A stretch of DNA of 64,000 nucleotides from Empedobacter brevis NBRC 14943 = ATCC 43319 (GTDB taxonomy: Bacteria; Bacteroidota; Bacteroidia; Flavobacteriales; Weeksellaceae). The notes under the pieces are model-generated. The model made no database searches. It was not told the origin of the DNA and saw only the letters and a program-made list of their open reading frames with translations. Numbering within the stretch: position 1 is the first letter of the stretch; every line of letters starts with the position of its first letter. The translations under genes were made by a program, and so were the position numbers. The stretch lies in contig NZ_KB908303.1 of NCBI RefSeq assembly GCF_000382425.1, positions 46,951-110,950 on the forward strand. The letters are read 5' to 3'. Of the stretch, positions 9,340 to 19,193 are shown one piece after another.

Positions 9340-9990
9340 TTAATCATTAATCACTCTAAAAAAAGCCTCTAATTTCTTTTCGTCTAATTTTCCATCAGTT
9401 CTTACACCACTGCAAATATCAACGCCAAAAGGCTGGACAGCATCAATTGCTTCACAAACATTATCAGGATTAAGACCTCCTGCCAAAAATAACGGAATAG
9501 TAATTTCTTCTCTAATTTTTTTACTAATCGCCCAATTATGTGTGCGTCCTGTTCCGCCTAATTCTTTTACTTGCAAATTAGGATTTCCACTATCCAATAA
9601 AATTGCATCTACAAACTGAGATTTCTCCACAGCTTCTGTTACCGAATTTTTATCGATTACATGAATCACTTGTACCAACTTTACCCAAGGTAATTCCTTT
9701 CTCAAAATTTGATATTCTTCGTTTTTCAGTTCATCAACCAACTGAATTGTATTCGTATAAACTTTTTTATAATGCTGAATAATCGCATCAGCAGTTGTTT
9801 CACTTGTTAATAAAAAAGAAGCTAATGTTGGCGGAATAATTTGTGTAATATCTTTGATTAAATCATCACCAATTACTCCAGGTCCGCTTGGCATATTACC
9901 CTCCAAACCTAATCCATTCGCTCCATATTTTATCGCTTGTTGTGCTTCTTCTTTGCTACTAATACAACAGATTTTAACTCTTGTTTTCAT
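9340..9990 (-). CDS. trpF: Phosphoribosylanthranilate isomerase-like protein, orphan
   Basis: The start at 9990 (ATG) is preferred over a GTG one codon upstream; the product is 216 residues. The TrpF fold is clear. The catalytic-Cys segment VKICCIS stands where KICG is usual, followed by the acidic segment DAILLDSG, the phosphate loop GGTGRTHNW and the end motif GVDICSGVRTDGKLD. The first active-site loop reads GLEGNMPSGPG rather than the usual GFIFYPKSPR, so substrate handling may differ from a tryptophan-pathway enzyme. No other trp gene is nearby. It probably follows prfA, from which it is separated by a terminator. Confidence 0.8.
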   Translation of the reverse strand: MKTRVKICCISSKEEAQQAIKYGANGLGLEGNMPSGPGVIGDDLIKDITQIIPPTLASFLLTSETTADAIIQHYKKVYTNTIQLVDELKNEEYQILRKELPWVKLVQVIHVIDKNSVTEAVEKSQFVDAILLDSGNPNLQVKELGGTGRTHNWAISKKIREEITIPLFLAGGLNPDNVCEAIDAVQPFGVDICSGVRTDGKLDEKKLEAFFRVIND

Positions 9991-10021
9991 CACCTATTTT
10001 AATTTTAATATTTTTAAATAT

Positions 10022-10050
10022 AAAAAAAACACCTCAATTTCTTGAAGTGC
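10022..10050 (-). terminator. Terminator of prfA
   Basis: On the minus strand CACTTCAA-gaaa-TTGAGGTG (one G-T pair) is followed by a run of eight T residues, between prfA and trpF. Confidence 0.7.
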
Positions 10051-10076
10051 TTTTGCTATTTTAAGATGGAATAAGA

Positions 10077-11168
10077 TTAAAAATCTTCTTCTGCTCCTTT
10101 TAATTTTTCTGCATTTTCTGCCATTTTCAATGCATCAATCATTTCTTGAATATCTCCATTCATAAAGTTATCCAAATTATAAATTGATTTATTGATACGG
10201 TGATCCGTTATACGTCCTTGCGGATAATTGTACGTACGGATTTTAGCTGAACGGTCACCAGTAGAAACTAAAGATTTACGCTGAGCCGAACGTTCTGAGT
10301 GTTTTTTCTCAAACTCAATTTCATACAGTTTTGTACGTAATAATTGTAAAGCTTTCTCTCTGTTTTTCAGCTGAGAACGAGCTTCCTGACAAACAATTAC
10401 TATTCCGGAAGGTTTATGCGTCAATTGTACTTTTGTTTCTACCTTATTTACATTTTGTCCTCCTGCTCCAGATGAACGAGATGTTTGATACTCCAAATCT
10501 GCAGGATTGATTGTTACATCAACTTCCTCTGCTTCCGGTAAAACAGCAACTGTAATTGCCGACGTGTGCACACGCCCTTGTGATTCCGTTTCAGGAACAC
10601 GTTGTACACGGTGAACACCAGATTCATATTTCAAAGTTCCATAAACAGCATTACCTTCAACTTGCATAATAAGTTCTTTGAACCCCTTACCTGAAGCCTC
10701 AGATGAATTTAAAATTTCATGTTTCCATCCTTTTTCTTTGAAATACATCGAATACATACGGTAAACATCTTCTACAAAAATAGCCGCTTCATCACCTCCT
10801 GTACCTGATCGTAATTCGACAATAACGTTTTTATCATCTTCCGGGTCTTTCGGAATCAACATCATTTTAATTTCCTCTTCTATTGCAGGAATTGCATTGA
10901 TCGCTTCATCTTTTTCAATCTTCGCTAATTCAACCATTTCGGCATCCGAACCATCGTTAATGATTTCGTCCGCTTCATCAATTACATTCACTAAGTTTTC
11001 GTATTCTTTTTGCTTTTCAACAAAGTCTTTCAAGTCTGAATATTCTTTGTTTAATTTTGCATAACGAGCTTGATCTGTAACAATATCGGGTTGAATGATT
11101 AAATCAGCCACCTCATCGAAACGCTGTTTGATTGCTCTTAATTTATCTAATAGACCTAAATCTGCCAT
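10077..11168 (-). CDS. prfA: Peptide chain release factor 1
   Basis: The 363-residue length is standard for RF1. The class-I release factor domain carries the invariant GGQ tripeptide in [12 protein letters not shown] (near residue 235), which triggers peptidyl-tRNA hydrolysis. The codon-recognition region has [13 protein letters not shown], and PxT-type recognition of UAA/UAG marks RF1 rather than RF2. There is no in-frame RF2-type UGA. A TATCTTTG element at 11193-11186 gives a promoter 17 bases before the ATG. Confidence 0.97.
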   Translation of the reverse strand: MADLGLLDKLRAIKQRFDEVADLIIQPDIVTDQARYAKLNKEYSDLKDFVEKQKEYENLVNVIDEADEIINDGSDAEMVELAKIEKDEAINAIPAIEEEIKMMLIPKDPEDDKNVIVELRSGTGGDEAAIFVEDVYRMYSMYFKEKGWKHEILNSSEASGKGFKELIMQVEGNAVYGTLKYESGVHRVQRVPETESQGRVHTSAITVAVLPEAEEVDVTINPADLEYQTSRSSGAGGQNVNKVETKVQLTHKPSGIVIVCQEARSQLKNREKALQLLRTKLYEIEFEKKHSERSAQRKSLVSTGDRSAKIRTYNYPQGRITDHRINKSIYNLDNFMNGDIQEMIDALKMAENAEKLKGAEEDF

Positions 11169-11185
11169 ATACTTTTATTGGATTG

Positions 11186-11193
11186 CAAAGATA
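11186..11193 (-). promoter_or_regulatory. -7 promoter element of prfA
   Basis: TATCTTTG on the minus strand is an exact match to TANNTTTG, 17 bases upstream of the prfA start codon. No clear -33 element was identified. Confidence 0.5.
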
Positions 11194-11224
11194 CAATAAC
11201 TCAAGGGATTCAGAAAATTTGAAT

Positions 11225-11257
11225 AAAAAAAACCGATGATTTCTCATCGGTTTTTTT
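11225..11257 (-). terminator. Terminator of T9SS cargo gene
   Basis: The stem CCGATGA-tttc-TCATCGG (11233-11250) has flanking A and T runs that give a symmetrical hairpin just after the stop of the gene at 11277. Confidence 0.85.
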
Positions 11258-11276
11258 ATGGCATAATTTATAAATA

Positions 11277-12641
11277 TTATTTTTTAATAATTTTCTTGAC
11301 AGTTTTTGTCACACCGTCATTAATTTTCAATACATAAACACCCGCCGGTAAAGTTGAAATATTATAAGAATCTGCATAATCAAACGATTTAATTTTAGAT
11401 CCATTCATATTATATAACTCTAAAGAAATTTTTGTTTTATCTACATTTGTACTAAAATCAATTTTAAATGAATCTTGTACAGGGTTTGGATAAACTCTAG
11501 TTACATTTTTTGTGTCAATATCAGAAGTCCCTAATGTTTTCAGCTTTCCTTCAACAGACACGTTATCAATATTGATACGGTACATATCTGTTACATCAAA
11601 ATGTCTGAATGTGATATAAATTTTTTGTCCTACGAACTCTGTTAAGTCAACTGATCGTTGAGTTTCTTCTCCTGGTAAATCTTTTTCAGTAAAAACTTGT
11701 TTAAAAGCTGATTCATCTGACGTATCATTTGTTGTAGAAATATACACCGCATAATTCTCTTTGTTAAATTTTGGGTCAGAAGCAAATACACCATATTTTA
11801 AAGTTGCTTTACCATCTACGTTTGTTAAATCAACTTGTGGAGAAGTTATCCAGTTATCAGGCGTTAAAGGTCCAAGATTATTTATATATGAAGCAGAAGT
11901 GATTACCGGACTACCTACCGGATTACCTGTTGCATCAGTTGATTGTACTGCAGACCATTTATAACCATCTCCATCTTTATCATATAATTTCCAATCACTG
12001 ATATCTTTATCATCAAAATTATCTGACCAAATAATATCTCCAGTTGGCTCAGGATCTCCCCCTCCTGTAGAATCAGTTACTTTGATATCATCTATTAATA
12101 ACATAAACATATCATTCGAATTGTTTACAAAAGCAATTCTTACTTGCTGACCTACATAATCTTTTAGATTAATTGTTCTTTTTTTCCAATCACTATCTTC
12201 AGCTGGAATACTCAATAATTCAGTTTTAAAATCAGCTACTGTATTCCCTCCAGTAGAGATCATTACTTTATAACCATCTGAAAAATCAGCATCTTGAGCT
12301 TTGGCATTCCATTCTATAACAGGAGCTTTAGTCTCTTTAAGATCTATTACCGGAGAAATCAACCAATCATCTGATGTTCCAGCCGGCGTATACCATGATG
12401 TACTCATTGCTGCATAATTACCAGCAGGGCCCCCATAGTTTCCATTCGCTCCAAGCCGATCTATAGAATTCCAGCCATTTTTTATAAAATTCACTGCAGA
12501 GGCAGGTGTATTCTTATCATTGTCTATAACAGTCCAAGCACTTATACCTGGCCCATTTCCATCAAAATCTTCTTGAAAAATCTGCGCTGATAATGTCGTA
12601 ACAGAAGATAACGTTAATAAAGAAAATAAAATTTTTTTCAT
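11277..12641 (-). CDS. T9SS-exported protein with two choice-of-anchor J domains
   Basis: The 454-residue protein has a signal peptide (MKKILFSLLTLSSVTTLSAQ). Two similar jelly-roll-like modules follow (about residues 22-190 and 205-365). Each opens with an FQEDFDGN/SDNFDDKD-type motif, has a W-I/L-S-P/Q segment (DDWLISPVIDL, DNWITSPQVDL), and ends in V-R-I/Y-I-x-F...I-D-x-V. The last ~75 residues form a type A type IX secretion domain: VYPNPVQDSF, then LPAGVYVLKIN and the basic end KKIIKK. It should be exported across the outer membrane and attached to the surface or released. Possible roles are adhesion or carbohydrate binding; no enzyme motif is seen. Confidence 0.9.
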   Translation of the reverse strand: MKKILFSLLTLSSVTTLSAQIFQEDFDGNGPGISAWTVIDNDKNTPASAVNFIKNGWNSIDRLGANGNYGGPAGNYAAMSTSWYTPAGTSDDWLISPVIDLKETKAPVIEWNAKAQDADFSDGYKVMISTGGNTVADFKTELLSIPAEDSDWKKRTINLKDYVGQQVRIAFVNNSNDMFMLLIDDIKVTDSTGGGDPEPTGDIIWSDNFDDKDISDWKLYDKDGDGYKWSAVQSTDATGNPVGSPVITSASYINNLGPLTPDNWITSPQVDLTNVDGKATLKYGVFASDPKFNKENYAVYISTTNDTSDESAFKQVFTEKDLPGEETQRSVDLTEFVGQKIYITFRHFDVTDMYRINIDNVSVEGKLKTLGTSDIDTKNVTRVYPNPVQDSFKIDFSTNVDKTKISLELYNMNGSKIKSFDYADSYNISTLPAGVYVLKINDGVTKTVKKIIKK

Positions 12642-12846
12642 AAGTAATTCATTTTAGTATTAAAAAAATATTAGTGTTACATAAAACTACTTAAAAAAAA
12701 AATTAAAACAACAATATTTTAATGAAAGTTTTTAAAAAAAAATTAATGATGTTTGAAAAATTTAAATTATTTGAAGATAATATTATCGATATAATCAAAA
12801 TTTCTTGTTAGTTAAAAATGAAGAAGAGTTATTTTCTTCAATATAA

Positions 12847-12879
12847 AATCCCATCAACATGAAACATGTTGATGGGATT
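12847..12879 (-). terminator. Strong terminator of DUF3817 gene
   Basis: A perfect 15-bp stem (AATCCCATCAACATG, loop AAA, mirrored arm) sits just after the stop at 12897. The rest of 12642-12896 is AT-rich and I see no gene in it. Confidence 0.85.
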
Positions 12880-12896
12880 ATTTTATTATCCGAATT

Positions 12897-13214
12897 TTAT
12901 TGATTTACTTCTTTCTCCGCCAGCATTTCTTTGTATTTTTTTCCTTCAATAAACTTCTTTTCTGCCCAGATTGTCCCCCCGGGAATAATTGCTGCTACAA
13001 AAAATATCCAGAAAATGGTCATACTCCAATTGTATTTTTCTTTTAACAGATATAAAAGAATAACATACAAAACAAATAATCCTCCATGTATACGCCCGGC
13101 ATGAGTTACCCAAGTAGGATCATCCCAAATGTATTTCATAGGCATTGCTACAAAAAATAAAATAACCGCAGAAAGCGCTTCTAAATAACCAATAACTTTA
13201 AAAAATTTCAACAT
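12897..13214 (-). CDS. DUF3817 small integral membrane protein
   Basis: The start at 13214 (ATG, MLKFFKVIGYLEALS) gives 105 residues. A longer frame would begin with TTG at 13235 inside the promoter element, so it is rejected. Three hydrophobic segments and the family signature LEALSAVILFFVAMPMKYIW are present, followed by THAGRIHGGLFVLYV. Proteins of this family are uncharacterised inner-membrane proteins. Monocistronic with its own promoter and terminator. Confidence 0.85.
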   Translation of the reverse strand: MLKFFKVIGYLEALSAVILFFVAMPMKYIWDDPTWVTHAGRIHGGLFVLYVILLYLLKEKYNWSMTIFWIFFVAAIIPGGTIWAEKKFIEGKKYKEMLAEKEVNQ

Positions 13215-13232
13215 TCCGTGTAAATTTGAAGC

Positions 13233-13240
13233 CAAAAATA
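13233..13240 (-). promoter_or_regulatory. -7 promoter element of DUF3817 gene
   Basis: TATTTTTG on the minus strand matches TANNTTTG exactly, 18 bases before the ATG at 13214. It rules out the TTG start at 13235. Confidence 0.55.
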
Positions 13241-13322
13241 ATTTTTAATTTTCATATGAACACTAATAGATATCAGTAAAACAAATACTTAACATCTATT
13301 TTATACGTTATTATAACCAATC

Positions 13323-14951
13323 ATGCGATTTGTAGTTTACATATTTCTGTTTTTCATCCAAACGGTTTTACTTTTCGGACAAGAAAAGTCGTATCTTTTT
13401 TTTCGTTACAACAATGATAGTAAATCGTATACAAAAGATTTTGAAAGTAAAAATCTTCAACTGTCTTTAGATTCTTTACAACAGACAGGTTATTATACCT
13501 TGACAATAGATTCAATAAAAAACGAAAATGTTTATTTGAATAAAGGAAGGTTATACCATACTATTTGGATAAAAAATAATGACCTTTTCGAAAATAAAAA
13601 CGATTATTTTCCAACCAACAATTTAGATTCTATTTTAACTAAAATCTCTAATGAATATACCAATCTAGGGTATCCTTTTACTCAGATAAAACTTGTACAA
13701 AAAGGATTCGAACAAAATGAACAAAAAATAGAGTTACTTTTAAACAAAGGAAACCTTCGAACTGTTGATGGCGTAAAACTCGTTGGTTACGAAAAATTAT
13801 CAAAAGGTTATTTACGACATGGTCTGAACATCAAAAAAGGAGAAATCTACAATGAACAAAAATTAGCCACCATCTCTTCCTTGATGCAACAAACCAATTA
13901 TATAACAGAAGTCCAACAACCGAAAACTTTGTTCAAACCAGATTCTACCATTTTGTATTTGTACCCCCGGAAAGTAAATTCTAATTATTTTGATGGTGTT
14001 TTAGGTTTTGGGACAGATGATAATGGCGATTTTAAACTGAACGGAAACGTACAGCTTTCGTTGAATAATGTATTTAATGGTTTGGAAGAAATTCGGTTAA
14101 ATTGGATTGGAACTGCCAACAAAAATACTTCCTTGAATGTAGGAGTTAAACTCCCTTATTTATTCAAATCTGCAATCGGTTCAGAAACTAATTTTAAATT
14201 ATTCAAACAAGATTCTGTTTTTGTCAATCTTGATTTTTCGGAACGATTATTTTATCAATTGAATCTCAATTCAAGTATTGGTATAAGTGGAATAATACAA
14301 TCTTCTAACTTCCTATTGGAAGATGATTCGTATCTAAAGTCTAGTTATGATGATTATTCTAAAATAGGTGTTGGTTTGAGTTATCATTATTTTTTGAAAC
14401 ATCCTTTCCGTTTGATGGAAGGTAAATCGATGTTGAATGTTTTGGTTAATTCGATTCGAAAAAAAGAGAAAAATTTTTCGTGGACAGAAGATCTCGAAAA
14501 TAAAACAGTGAATCAAGTTGAAATTGGTTTAAAAACTTTCCGCTTATTTGAAATAACTCAAAAACATTACCTTAAAGCTGGTGCAGAATTTAAAGGTTTA
14601 TTGACAAAAGATGATAATTTCTCCGAAAACGAATTGTATCGTATCGGAGGATTTGGAAGTTTTAGAGGGTTTAATGAAGAAAGTATAACAGCAAATATGT
14701 ACGGCTTTGCAACTCTAGATTACCGCTTTGTTCCAAGCGAAGCCTTTTATATTGGATTATTTGCAGATTACGGTTTTATTGATAACAAACGAGCTAATAT
14801 GAATACATCGCTGTTAAGTTTTGGAACAGGAATTTCATTTTTAACCAAAATGGGAATTTTCAATTTGAGTTATGCGGTTGGTAAAACAGACAATTCTTCC
14901 TTTGATTTTAAAGAATCTAAAATTCATTTTGGAATTTTGAGTCAATTTTGA
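13323..14951 (+). CDS. POTRA/BamA-like beta-barrel outer membrane protein
   Basis: The 542-residue protein has a signal peptide (MRFVVYIFLFFIQTVLLFGQ). POTRA-like segments follow (about residues 95-205, for example LLNKGNLRTVDGVKLVGYEKL and a second block to LYLYPRK). A C-terminal beta-barrel of alternating aromatic strands carries the Omp85 lid-loop motif GSFRGFNEES near residue 447. It belongs to the BamA/TamA/FhaC superfamily but is shorter than BamA. Candidate roles are secretion or insertion of a specific partner; none is evident among the neighbours. The C1 peptidase gene follows at 102 bases. Confidence 0.8.
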   Translation: MRFVVYIFLFFIQTVLLFGQEKSYLFFRYNNDSKSYTKDFESKNLQLSLDSLQQTGYYTLTIDSIKNENVYLNKGRLYHTIWIKNNDLFENKNDYFPTNNLDSILTKISNEYTNLGYPFTQIKLVQKGFEQNEQKIELLLNKGNLRTVDGVKLVGYEKLSKGYLRHGLNIKKGEIYNEQKLATISSLMQQTNYITEVQQPKTLFKPDSTILYLYPRKVNSNYFDGVLGFGTDDNGDFKLNGNVQLSLNNVFNGLEEIRLNWIGTANKNTSLNVGVKLPYLFKSAIGSETNFKLFKQDSVFVNLDFSERLFYQLNLNSSIGISGIIQSSNFLLEDDSYLKSSYDDYSKIGVGLSYHYFLKHPFRLMEGKSMLNVLVNSIRKKEKNFSWTEDLENKTVNQVEIGLKTFRLFEITQKHYLKAGAEFKGLLTKDDNFSENELYRIGGFGSFRGFNEESITANMYGFATLDYRFVPSEAFYIGLFADYGFIDNKRANMNTSLLSFGTGISFLTKMGIFNLSYAVGKTDNSSFDFKESKIHFGILSQF

Positions 14952-15052
14952 TTTTATTTCATTTAAAAAAAACTTTAATTTTTTATAGGTTTATTGTTAA
15001 CATTTTCGTGAAATTAGCTACTTATAAAAAACTCACACAAAATAATTTTAAA

Positions 15053-16246
15053 ATGCGTAAAATTTTTTATCCAATTTTTGCTTCAGCATTATTGCTTGGA
15101 AGCGTTCAATTGGTCTCTGCACAAGACAACTTAGTTAATTCGTTAAACAAAAATGTCAGTGAAAATAGTAAAGAAGCTTTCAAATTTACTGACGTGATTA
15201 ATTTGGCAAAAACAGGTGTAGAAAACCAAGGTTCATCAGGTACTTGCTGGTCTTATTCAGGAAATTCTTTCTTCGAATCAGAAATGTTAAGAATGGGAAA
15301 ACAACCTATTCAATTGTCTCCAATTTTCAATGCGAGAAATACATATGTTGAAAAAGGTAAACAATATGTTCGTATGCATGGCGCAACAACTTTAGGTGAC
15401 GGAGGTGGTTTTTTTGATGTTTTAAATACCATCAAAAAATACGGGGCTGTTCCTGTTGAAGCTTATACAGGTCTAAATTATGGAACTAAAATTAACCAAT
15501 TTGGTGAAATGGCTGCAATTCAAGAAGGAGTTTTGAAAGCTGTAGTTTCTAATCCAAATGGAAAATTAACACCTAACTGGGAGAAAGCTTATACAGCTGT
15601 TTTAGATAGCTATTTAGGAGAATATCCAAAAGAGTTCACGTACAACGGAAAAAAATATACACCCCGTACATTTGCTGATCAAGTGGTAGGAATTAATCCA
15701 AACGATTATGTTGCGATTACATCTTTCAAAGATCACAGCTACTACAAACCATTTGTATTAGCAATCCCTGATAACTGGGCATATGAATCATTTTATAATG
15801 TTCCGATGACTGAAATGACAGACAATATTGATTATGCTTTGAAAAATGGCTATACTATCGCATGGGCAACAGATGTTTCTGAAAAAGGATTTAGTTGGAA
15901 AAATGGTGTTGCTTATGTTCCTGAAGTAGATTTTGCAGATATGACTGCGACACAAAAAGCTGAGATGTTTAAAGGTCCAAAACCTGAAAAAGTAATTACC
16001 GAGGATATGCGCCAAGCGGCTTTCGATGATTATCAAACAACGGATGATCATGGTATGCACATTGTTGGTTTAGCAAAAGATCAAAACGGAAAAGAATATT
16101 ATATCGTTAAAAACTCTTGGGGATTAACAAACGATTACGAAGGATATTTATATGTCACAAAAGCATTTGTTCAATACAAAACAACAAATATTTTAGTACA
16201 CAAAAATGGTCTTCAAAAACAAACATTGAAAAAATTAGGAATTTAA
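15053..16246 (+). CDS. C1 family aminopeptidase (bleomycin hydrolase/PepC type), exported
   Basis: The ATG at 15053 gives a signal peptide (MRKIFYPIFASALLLGSVQLVSAQ); the frame extends upstream without a good start. The product is 397 residues. Papain-fold catalytic elements are present: Gln/Cys in NQGSSGTCWSYSGNSF (near residue 62), His in DDHGMHIVGLAK and Asn in YYIVKNSWG. The order and spacing fit bleomycin-hydrolase-like C1B peptidases rather than classical papain. The export signal is unusual for C1B enzymes, which are cytosolic in most organisms, but is common in Bacteroidota homologues. Confidence 0.9.
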   Translation: MRKIFYPIFASALLLGSVQLVSAQDNLVNSLNKNVSENSKEAFKFTDVINLAKTGVENQGSSGTCWSYSGNSFFESEMLRMGKQPIQLSPIFNARNTYVEKGKQYVRMHGATTLGDGGGFFDVLNTIKKYGAVPVEAYTGLNYGTKINQFGEMAAIQEGVLKAVVSNPNGKLTPNWEKAYTAVLDSYLGEYPKEFTYNGKKYTPRTFADQVVGINPNDYVAITSFKDHSYYKPFVLAIPDNWAYESFYNVPMTEMTDNIDYALKNGYTIAWATDVSEKGFSWKNGVAYVPEVDFADMTATQKAEMFKGPKPEKVITEDMRQAAFDDYQTTDDHGMHIVGLAKDQNGKEYYIVKNSWGLTNDYEGYLYVTKAFVQYKTTNILVHKNGLQKQTLKKLGI

Positions 16247-16263
16247 TATCCATTTTCTACACT

Positions 16264-16291
16264 AAAAAAGCTCCTATTTGGGAGCTTTTTT
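16264..16291. terminator. Shared bidirectional terminator, overlaps AAA gene stop
   Basis: The hairpin AAAAAAGCTCC / GGAGCTTTTTT lies between convergent genes. The TAG stop of the minus-strand AAA gene (16276-16274) is at the base of the loop, so the coding end and terminator are nested. Confidence 0.8.
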
Positions 16292-17671
16292 AGGTTTCTT
16301 TTTTTCTTCTATAGGTTTCTCTAAAAGTTCAAGAGGTTCTTCATTTTGCTTGAAACCAATTTTAGTAATTGGTATTTCTTTGGTATTCAAATAAAACTCT
16401 AAATCAGCATTCAATTCAATAATGCGATGAGGAAAATCTTGACCAACATTCTGTTTGGCTTCATTTACAAAAATTGCACAATGTCTCAAATATTCTGATG
16501 TCAGTTTCGATTTTGCTTCTTGAAATGCCGAAAACAATACTTTTTCCGTCATAACAGTATGTTTTGTTTCATCTTTTCTGTAAAGTGCATACAAACGTTT
16601 TTTTAATGATTGTGTAAAATCAATCAACATTGTATTTGAAAAAAGTCTCATTTCAGCTGCATAAGGTGTCCAAAAATCTTTGTTTAATGCATTCTGATTC
16701 TTGAGAATAGTTAATAACGGAGAATCGGAAGCCAAATTAGAAGTTAAGTGATGAAGAAGCAATTGTTTTCGTTCATCTAAACTTGGAGGAAAAATTGGAA
16801 TATGCATATCAAAGCGTCCCGGTGCAACGATTTCGTCATTCAGATTGGCGAGTGATTCAACTGAACCTACAATCAAAAGTTCTTTCTTATCATTTTTCTG
16901 AATATGTCGCAAAACAGAGTAAAATAATTCTACCATATCAGGATAAATTGTATTTTCTGATGTCGCATTCAACAACTCTTCAAATGAATCTATAAACAAT
17001 AATGTTTTGGGTTGATTCATTTTTTTGGATAGAAAATCTGAAAATTTGTTTTTTGTAGAATCAAAATTGCCCAATAAATAATCGTTGAAAACGTGGACAA
17101 ATTCATAACCAATCATATCCGCTATTTTCCTTGCCCAATAAATTTTCCCGCTCCCAGGAGGACCATATAAAACAATTCCGGCAGGTTTAGAAATACCCCA
17201 TCTTTCTACTTGATCTTTACTAATGAAAGGATCGAGCATATCTGTCATATAAAAATATAAATCGGTATAGCCTACTAAACTTCTGCCTGAAAAGTCTTCA
17301 CATTGCGGAAAAGCTTTTTCTATAAATGGGTATTTTCCTCCGATGTACGAATGAATCAAATAACTTGACACTCCGGTTTTCATTTCTTTGGCTACATCTG
17401 CAGGAATACCATTCACAACAAAAAAATGAAGTACTTCGTCTTTTTTTGCTCCAATGGTTTTTGCTATTTCTTCTACTGTTTTTTCTTTTGAATAATCTTC
17501 AGCATATTTCTTTAAAAAGTCTTTATTTTCCTCAGAAAATGCAACAAATTCTTTTGTTACATTAAAATTTTCGTCAATACAAAAACTTAAATCGATATTA
17601 AAATCATTGATAAAATTTTGTAAGCTTCCTAAAGATATTTCAAGTTGATCCGATAAATCTTTTAATTTCAT
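16274..17671 (-). CDS. AAA family protein with degenerate nucleotide-binding motifs
   Basis: The 465-residue protein has an N-terminal ~100 residues with two short helical repeats resembling IF2-N-type domains (LKDLSDQLEISLGSLQNFI and KTVEEIAKTIGAKKDEVLHF). An AAA domain follows (about residues 135-340). Walker A reads GPPGSGKIYWA, with Ile in place of the Mg-binding Thr/Ser. Walker B reads LLFIDSFEEL, with Ser in place of the catalytic Glu. Sensor 1 reads VGSVESLANL where GATN is usual. The arginine-finger region APGRFD is kept. The protein may bind nucleotide without hydrolysing it. The C-terminal tail is Lys/Glu-rich. Function unknown. Confidence 0.8.
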   Translation of the reverse strand: MKLKDLSDQLEISLGSLQNFINDFNIDLSFCIDENFNVTKEFVAFSEENKDFLKKYAEDYSKEKTVEEIAKTIGAKKDEVLHFFVVNGIPADVAKEMKTGVSSYLIHSYIGGKYPFIEKAFPQCEDFSGRSLVGYTDLYFYMTDMLDPFISKDQVERWGISKPAGIVLYGPPGSGKIYWARKIADMIGYEFVHVFNDYLLGNFDSTKNKFSDFLSKKMNQPKTLLFIDSFEELLNATSENTIYPDMVELFYSVLRHIQKNDKKELLIVGSVESLANLNDEIVAPGRFDMHIPIFPPSLDERKQLLLHHLTSNLASDSPLLTILKNQNALNKDFWTPYAAEMRLFSNTMLIDFTQSLKKRLYALYRKDETKHTVMTEKVLFSAFQEAKSKLTSEYLRHCAIFVNEAKQNVGQDFPHRIIELNADLEFYLNTKEIPITKIGFKQNEEPLELLEKPIEEKKKPKKAPK

Positions 17672-17751
17672 TTTGTTGGCTTCTTCTAATTTCTATTAAA
17701 AATAAAAATTTATTCACGAATAAGACCAATTATAAAGTCTAAACTTCTGTT

Positions 17752-17790
17752 AAACAACAAACGACTTCTTATGAAGTCGTTTGTTGTTTT
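17752..17790 (-). terminator. Terminator of antiporter gene
   Basis: A 17-bp perfect stem (17752-17768 and 17773-17789, loop TTAT) has A/T-rich outer ends and lies just after the stop at 17808. Confidence 0.85.
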
Positions 17791-17807
17791 TAATATACTT
17801 GTATCTT

Positions 17808-19106
17808 TTATAATTTTGAAGAATTCAGATACTCTTCCATTTCGTCTTCTTTTGCTTCTTCCGCTTCATCTTTTAATACACGACGCGCAACTTTTCCTAC
17901 AGTTAAACCTTGTATCACAATTGAAAACAACACCACAATATACGTGATTTCTAAAAGCAAATCTTTCCATTCAGAATTGGGCATGGAAAGCACTAAAGCA
18001 ATCGAAACACCACCTCTAATTCCTCCCCAAACTAATACAATCAATGAGCCTTTAGAAAAGGTATTTTTTCGTAAAATTGTTCTTGCCGGGATTATAATGG
18101 ACAATGTTCGGGATAATAACACAATAAAAATAGTTGCAATTCCCAATAAAATTTGATCCATCAAATCTTCGATCAACAACAATTCAAAACCTATAAAAAG
18201 AAATAGAATTGCATTCATTATTTCATCAATTAATTCCCAAAACTTCGCAAGATAATCACGTGTTGTACTACTCATGGCAACTTTTTTACCATAATTTCCG
18301 ATAATTAAACCTGCAATAACCATTGCCAGCGGACTCGATATATGAAGTTCTTTTGCGATTAAAAAACCTCCCATTACAATGGACAAAGTAATCAAAGCCG
18401 AAACTTTGTAATCGTCAATTTTTTTCATCGAATTAGAAGCTGTAAATCCTAATAAAAGTCCTAATAGAATTCCGCCTCCGGCTTCCATTAAAAATAATTT
18501 AGATACACTTGCAAAATCAGCATCAAAATTTGGATTTGTCGCAATCTGCAAAACAACTGCAAACATAACTACCGCTACCCCATCATTAAACAAAGATTCT
18601 CCTGTAATTTTGGTCTCAATTACCTTCGGAACTTTGGCTTGCTTTAAAATTCCCAATACAACAATGGGATCGGTTGGGGAAATTAATGTTCCAAACAATA
18701 AACAGTAGATATACGGAATTTGTATCCCAAAATATGGCGCGATGTAATACAAAATTCCGGAAACAATAAAGGCTGAAAGTACGACAGAAATTGTTGCGTA
18801 CGTCGCAATTGTCCACCTTAAATTTTTAAGGTCTAAAATATTAACATGCATCGCTCCTGCAAAAAGTAAAAAGTTCAGCATAGCTCCCATCAATATTTCA
18901 TTAAAATCAAGGTTGCTAAAAAGTTGAAAAAGATCTTTTGTTGCATCCGGGAAATAACTGTCTCCTAATAAACGAATGGCGACAGAGACTAACATGGCGA
19001 TAATCATAATTCCAATTGTTCCGGGTAATTTCAAGAATCGAAGATTTGCATATGAAAATAATGCTGCAAGAACAATTAGAACAGAAAAAGAATAATATAG
19101 TTCCAT
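17808..19106 (-). CDS. CPA1 family Na+(K+)/H+ antiporter
   Basis: The 432-residue protein has about 12 hydrophobic segments. Motifs of the CPA1/NhaP group are present: [18 protein letters not shown] with the key Asp, [14 protein letters not shown] with the paired Asn-Asp ion-binding residues, and [16 protein letters not shown] near the C-terminus. The acidic cytoplasmic tail ([13 protein letters not shown]) is short. It exchanges monovalent cations for protons at the inner membrane; the ion is not predictable. Monocistronic, with terminators on both sides. Confidence 0.92.
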   Translation of the reverse strand: MELYYSFSVLIVLAALFSYANLRFLKLPGTIGIMIIAMLVSVAIRLLGDSYFPDATKDLFQLFSNLDFNEILMGAMLNFLLFAGAMHVNILDLKNLRWTIATYATISVVLSAFIVSGILYYIAPYFGIQIPYIYCLLFGTLISPTDPIVVLGILKQAKVPKVIETKITGESLFNDGVAVVMFAVVLQIATNPNFDADFASVSKLFLMEAGGGILLGLLLGFTASNSMKKIDDYKVSALITLSIVMGGFLIAKELHISSPLAMVIAGLIIGNYGKKVAMSSTTRDYLAKFWELIDEIMNAILFLFIGFELLLIEDLMDQILLGIATIFIVLLSRTLSIIIPARTILRKNTFSKGSLIVLVWGGIRGGVSIALVLSMPNSEWKDLLLEITYIVVLFSIVIQGLTVGKVARRVLKDEAEEAKEDEMEEYLNSSKL

Positions 19107-19134
19107 TGGTATTGATTAAATTTTGGAAAAAGAT

Positions 19135-19166
19135 ACAAAAAAAGAGCCACTGTAAAGTGGCCCCTT
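19135..19166 (-). terminator. Terminator of ompA-like gene
   Basis: The stem GCCAC-tgtaaa-GTGGC (19146-19161) is followed on the minus strand by CTC and a long T run, after the stop at 19194. Confidence 0.7.
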
Positions 19167-19193
19167 TTATACTAATTTGATTTATTTATCTAA

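Noticed and set aside
14948..15052. N-terminal extension of the C1 peptidase
   Set aside because: The signal peptide and the best start are at 15053; the upstream 35 residues are not conserved-looking and start at a poor codon.
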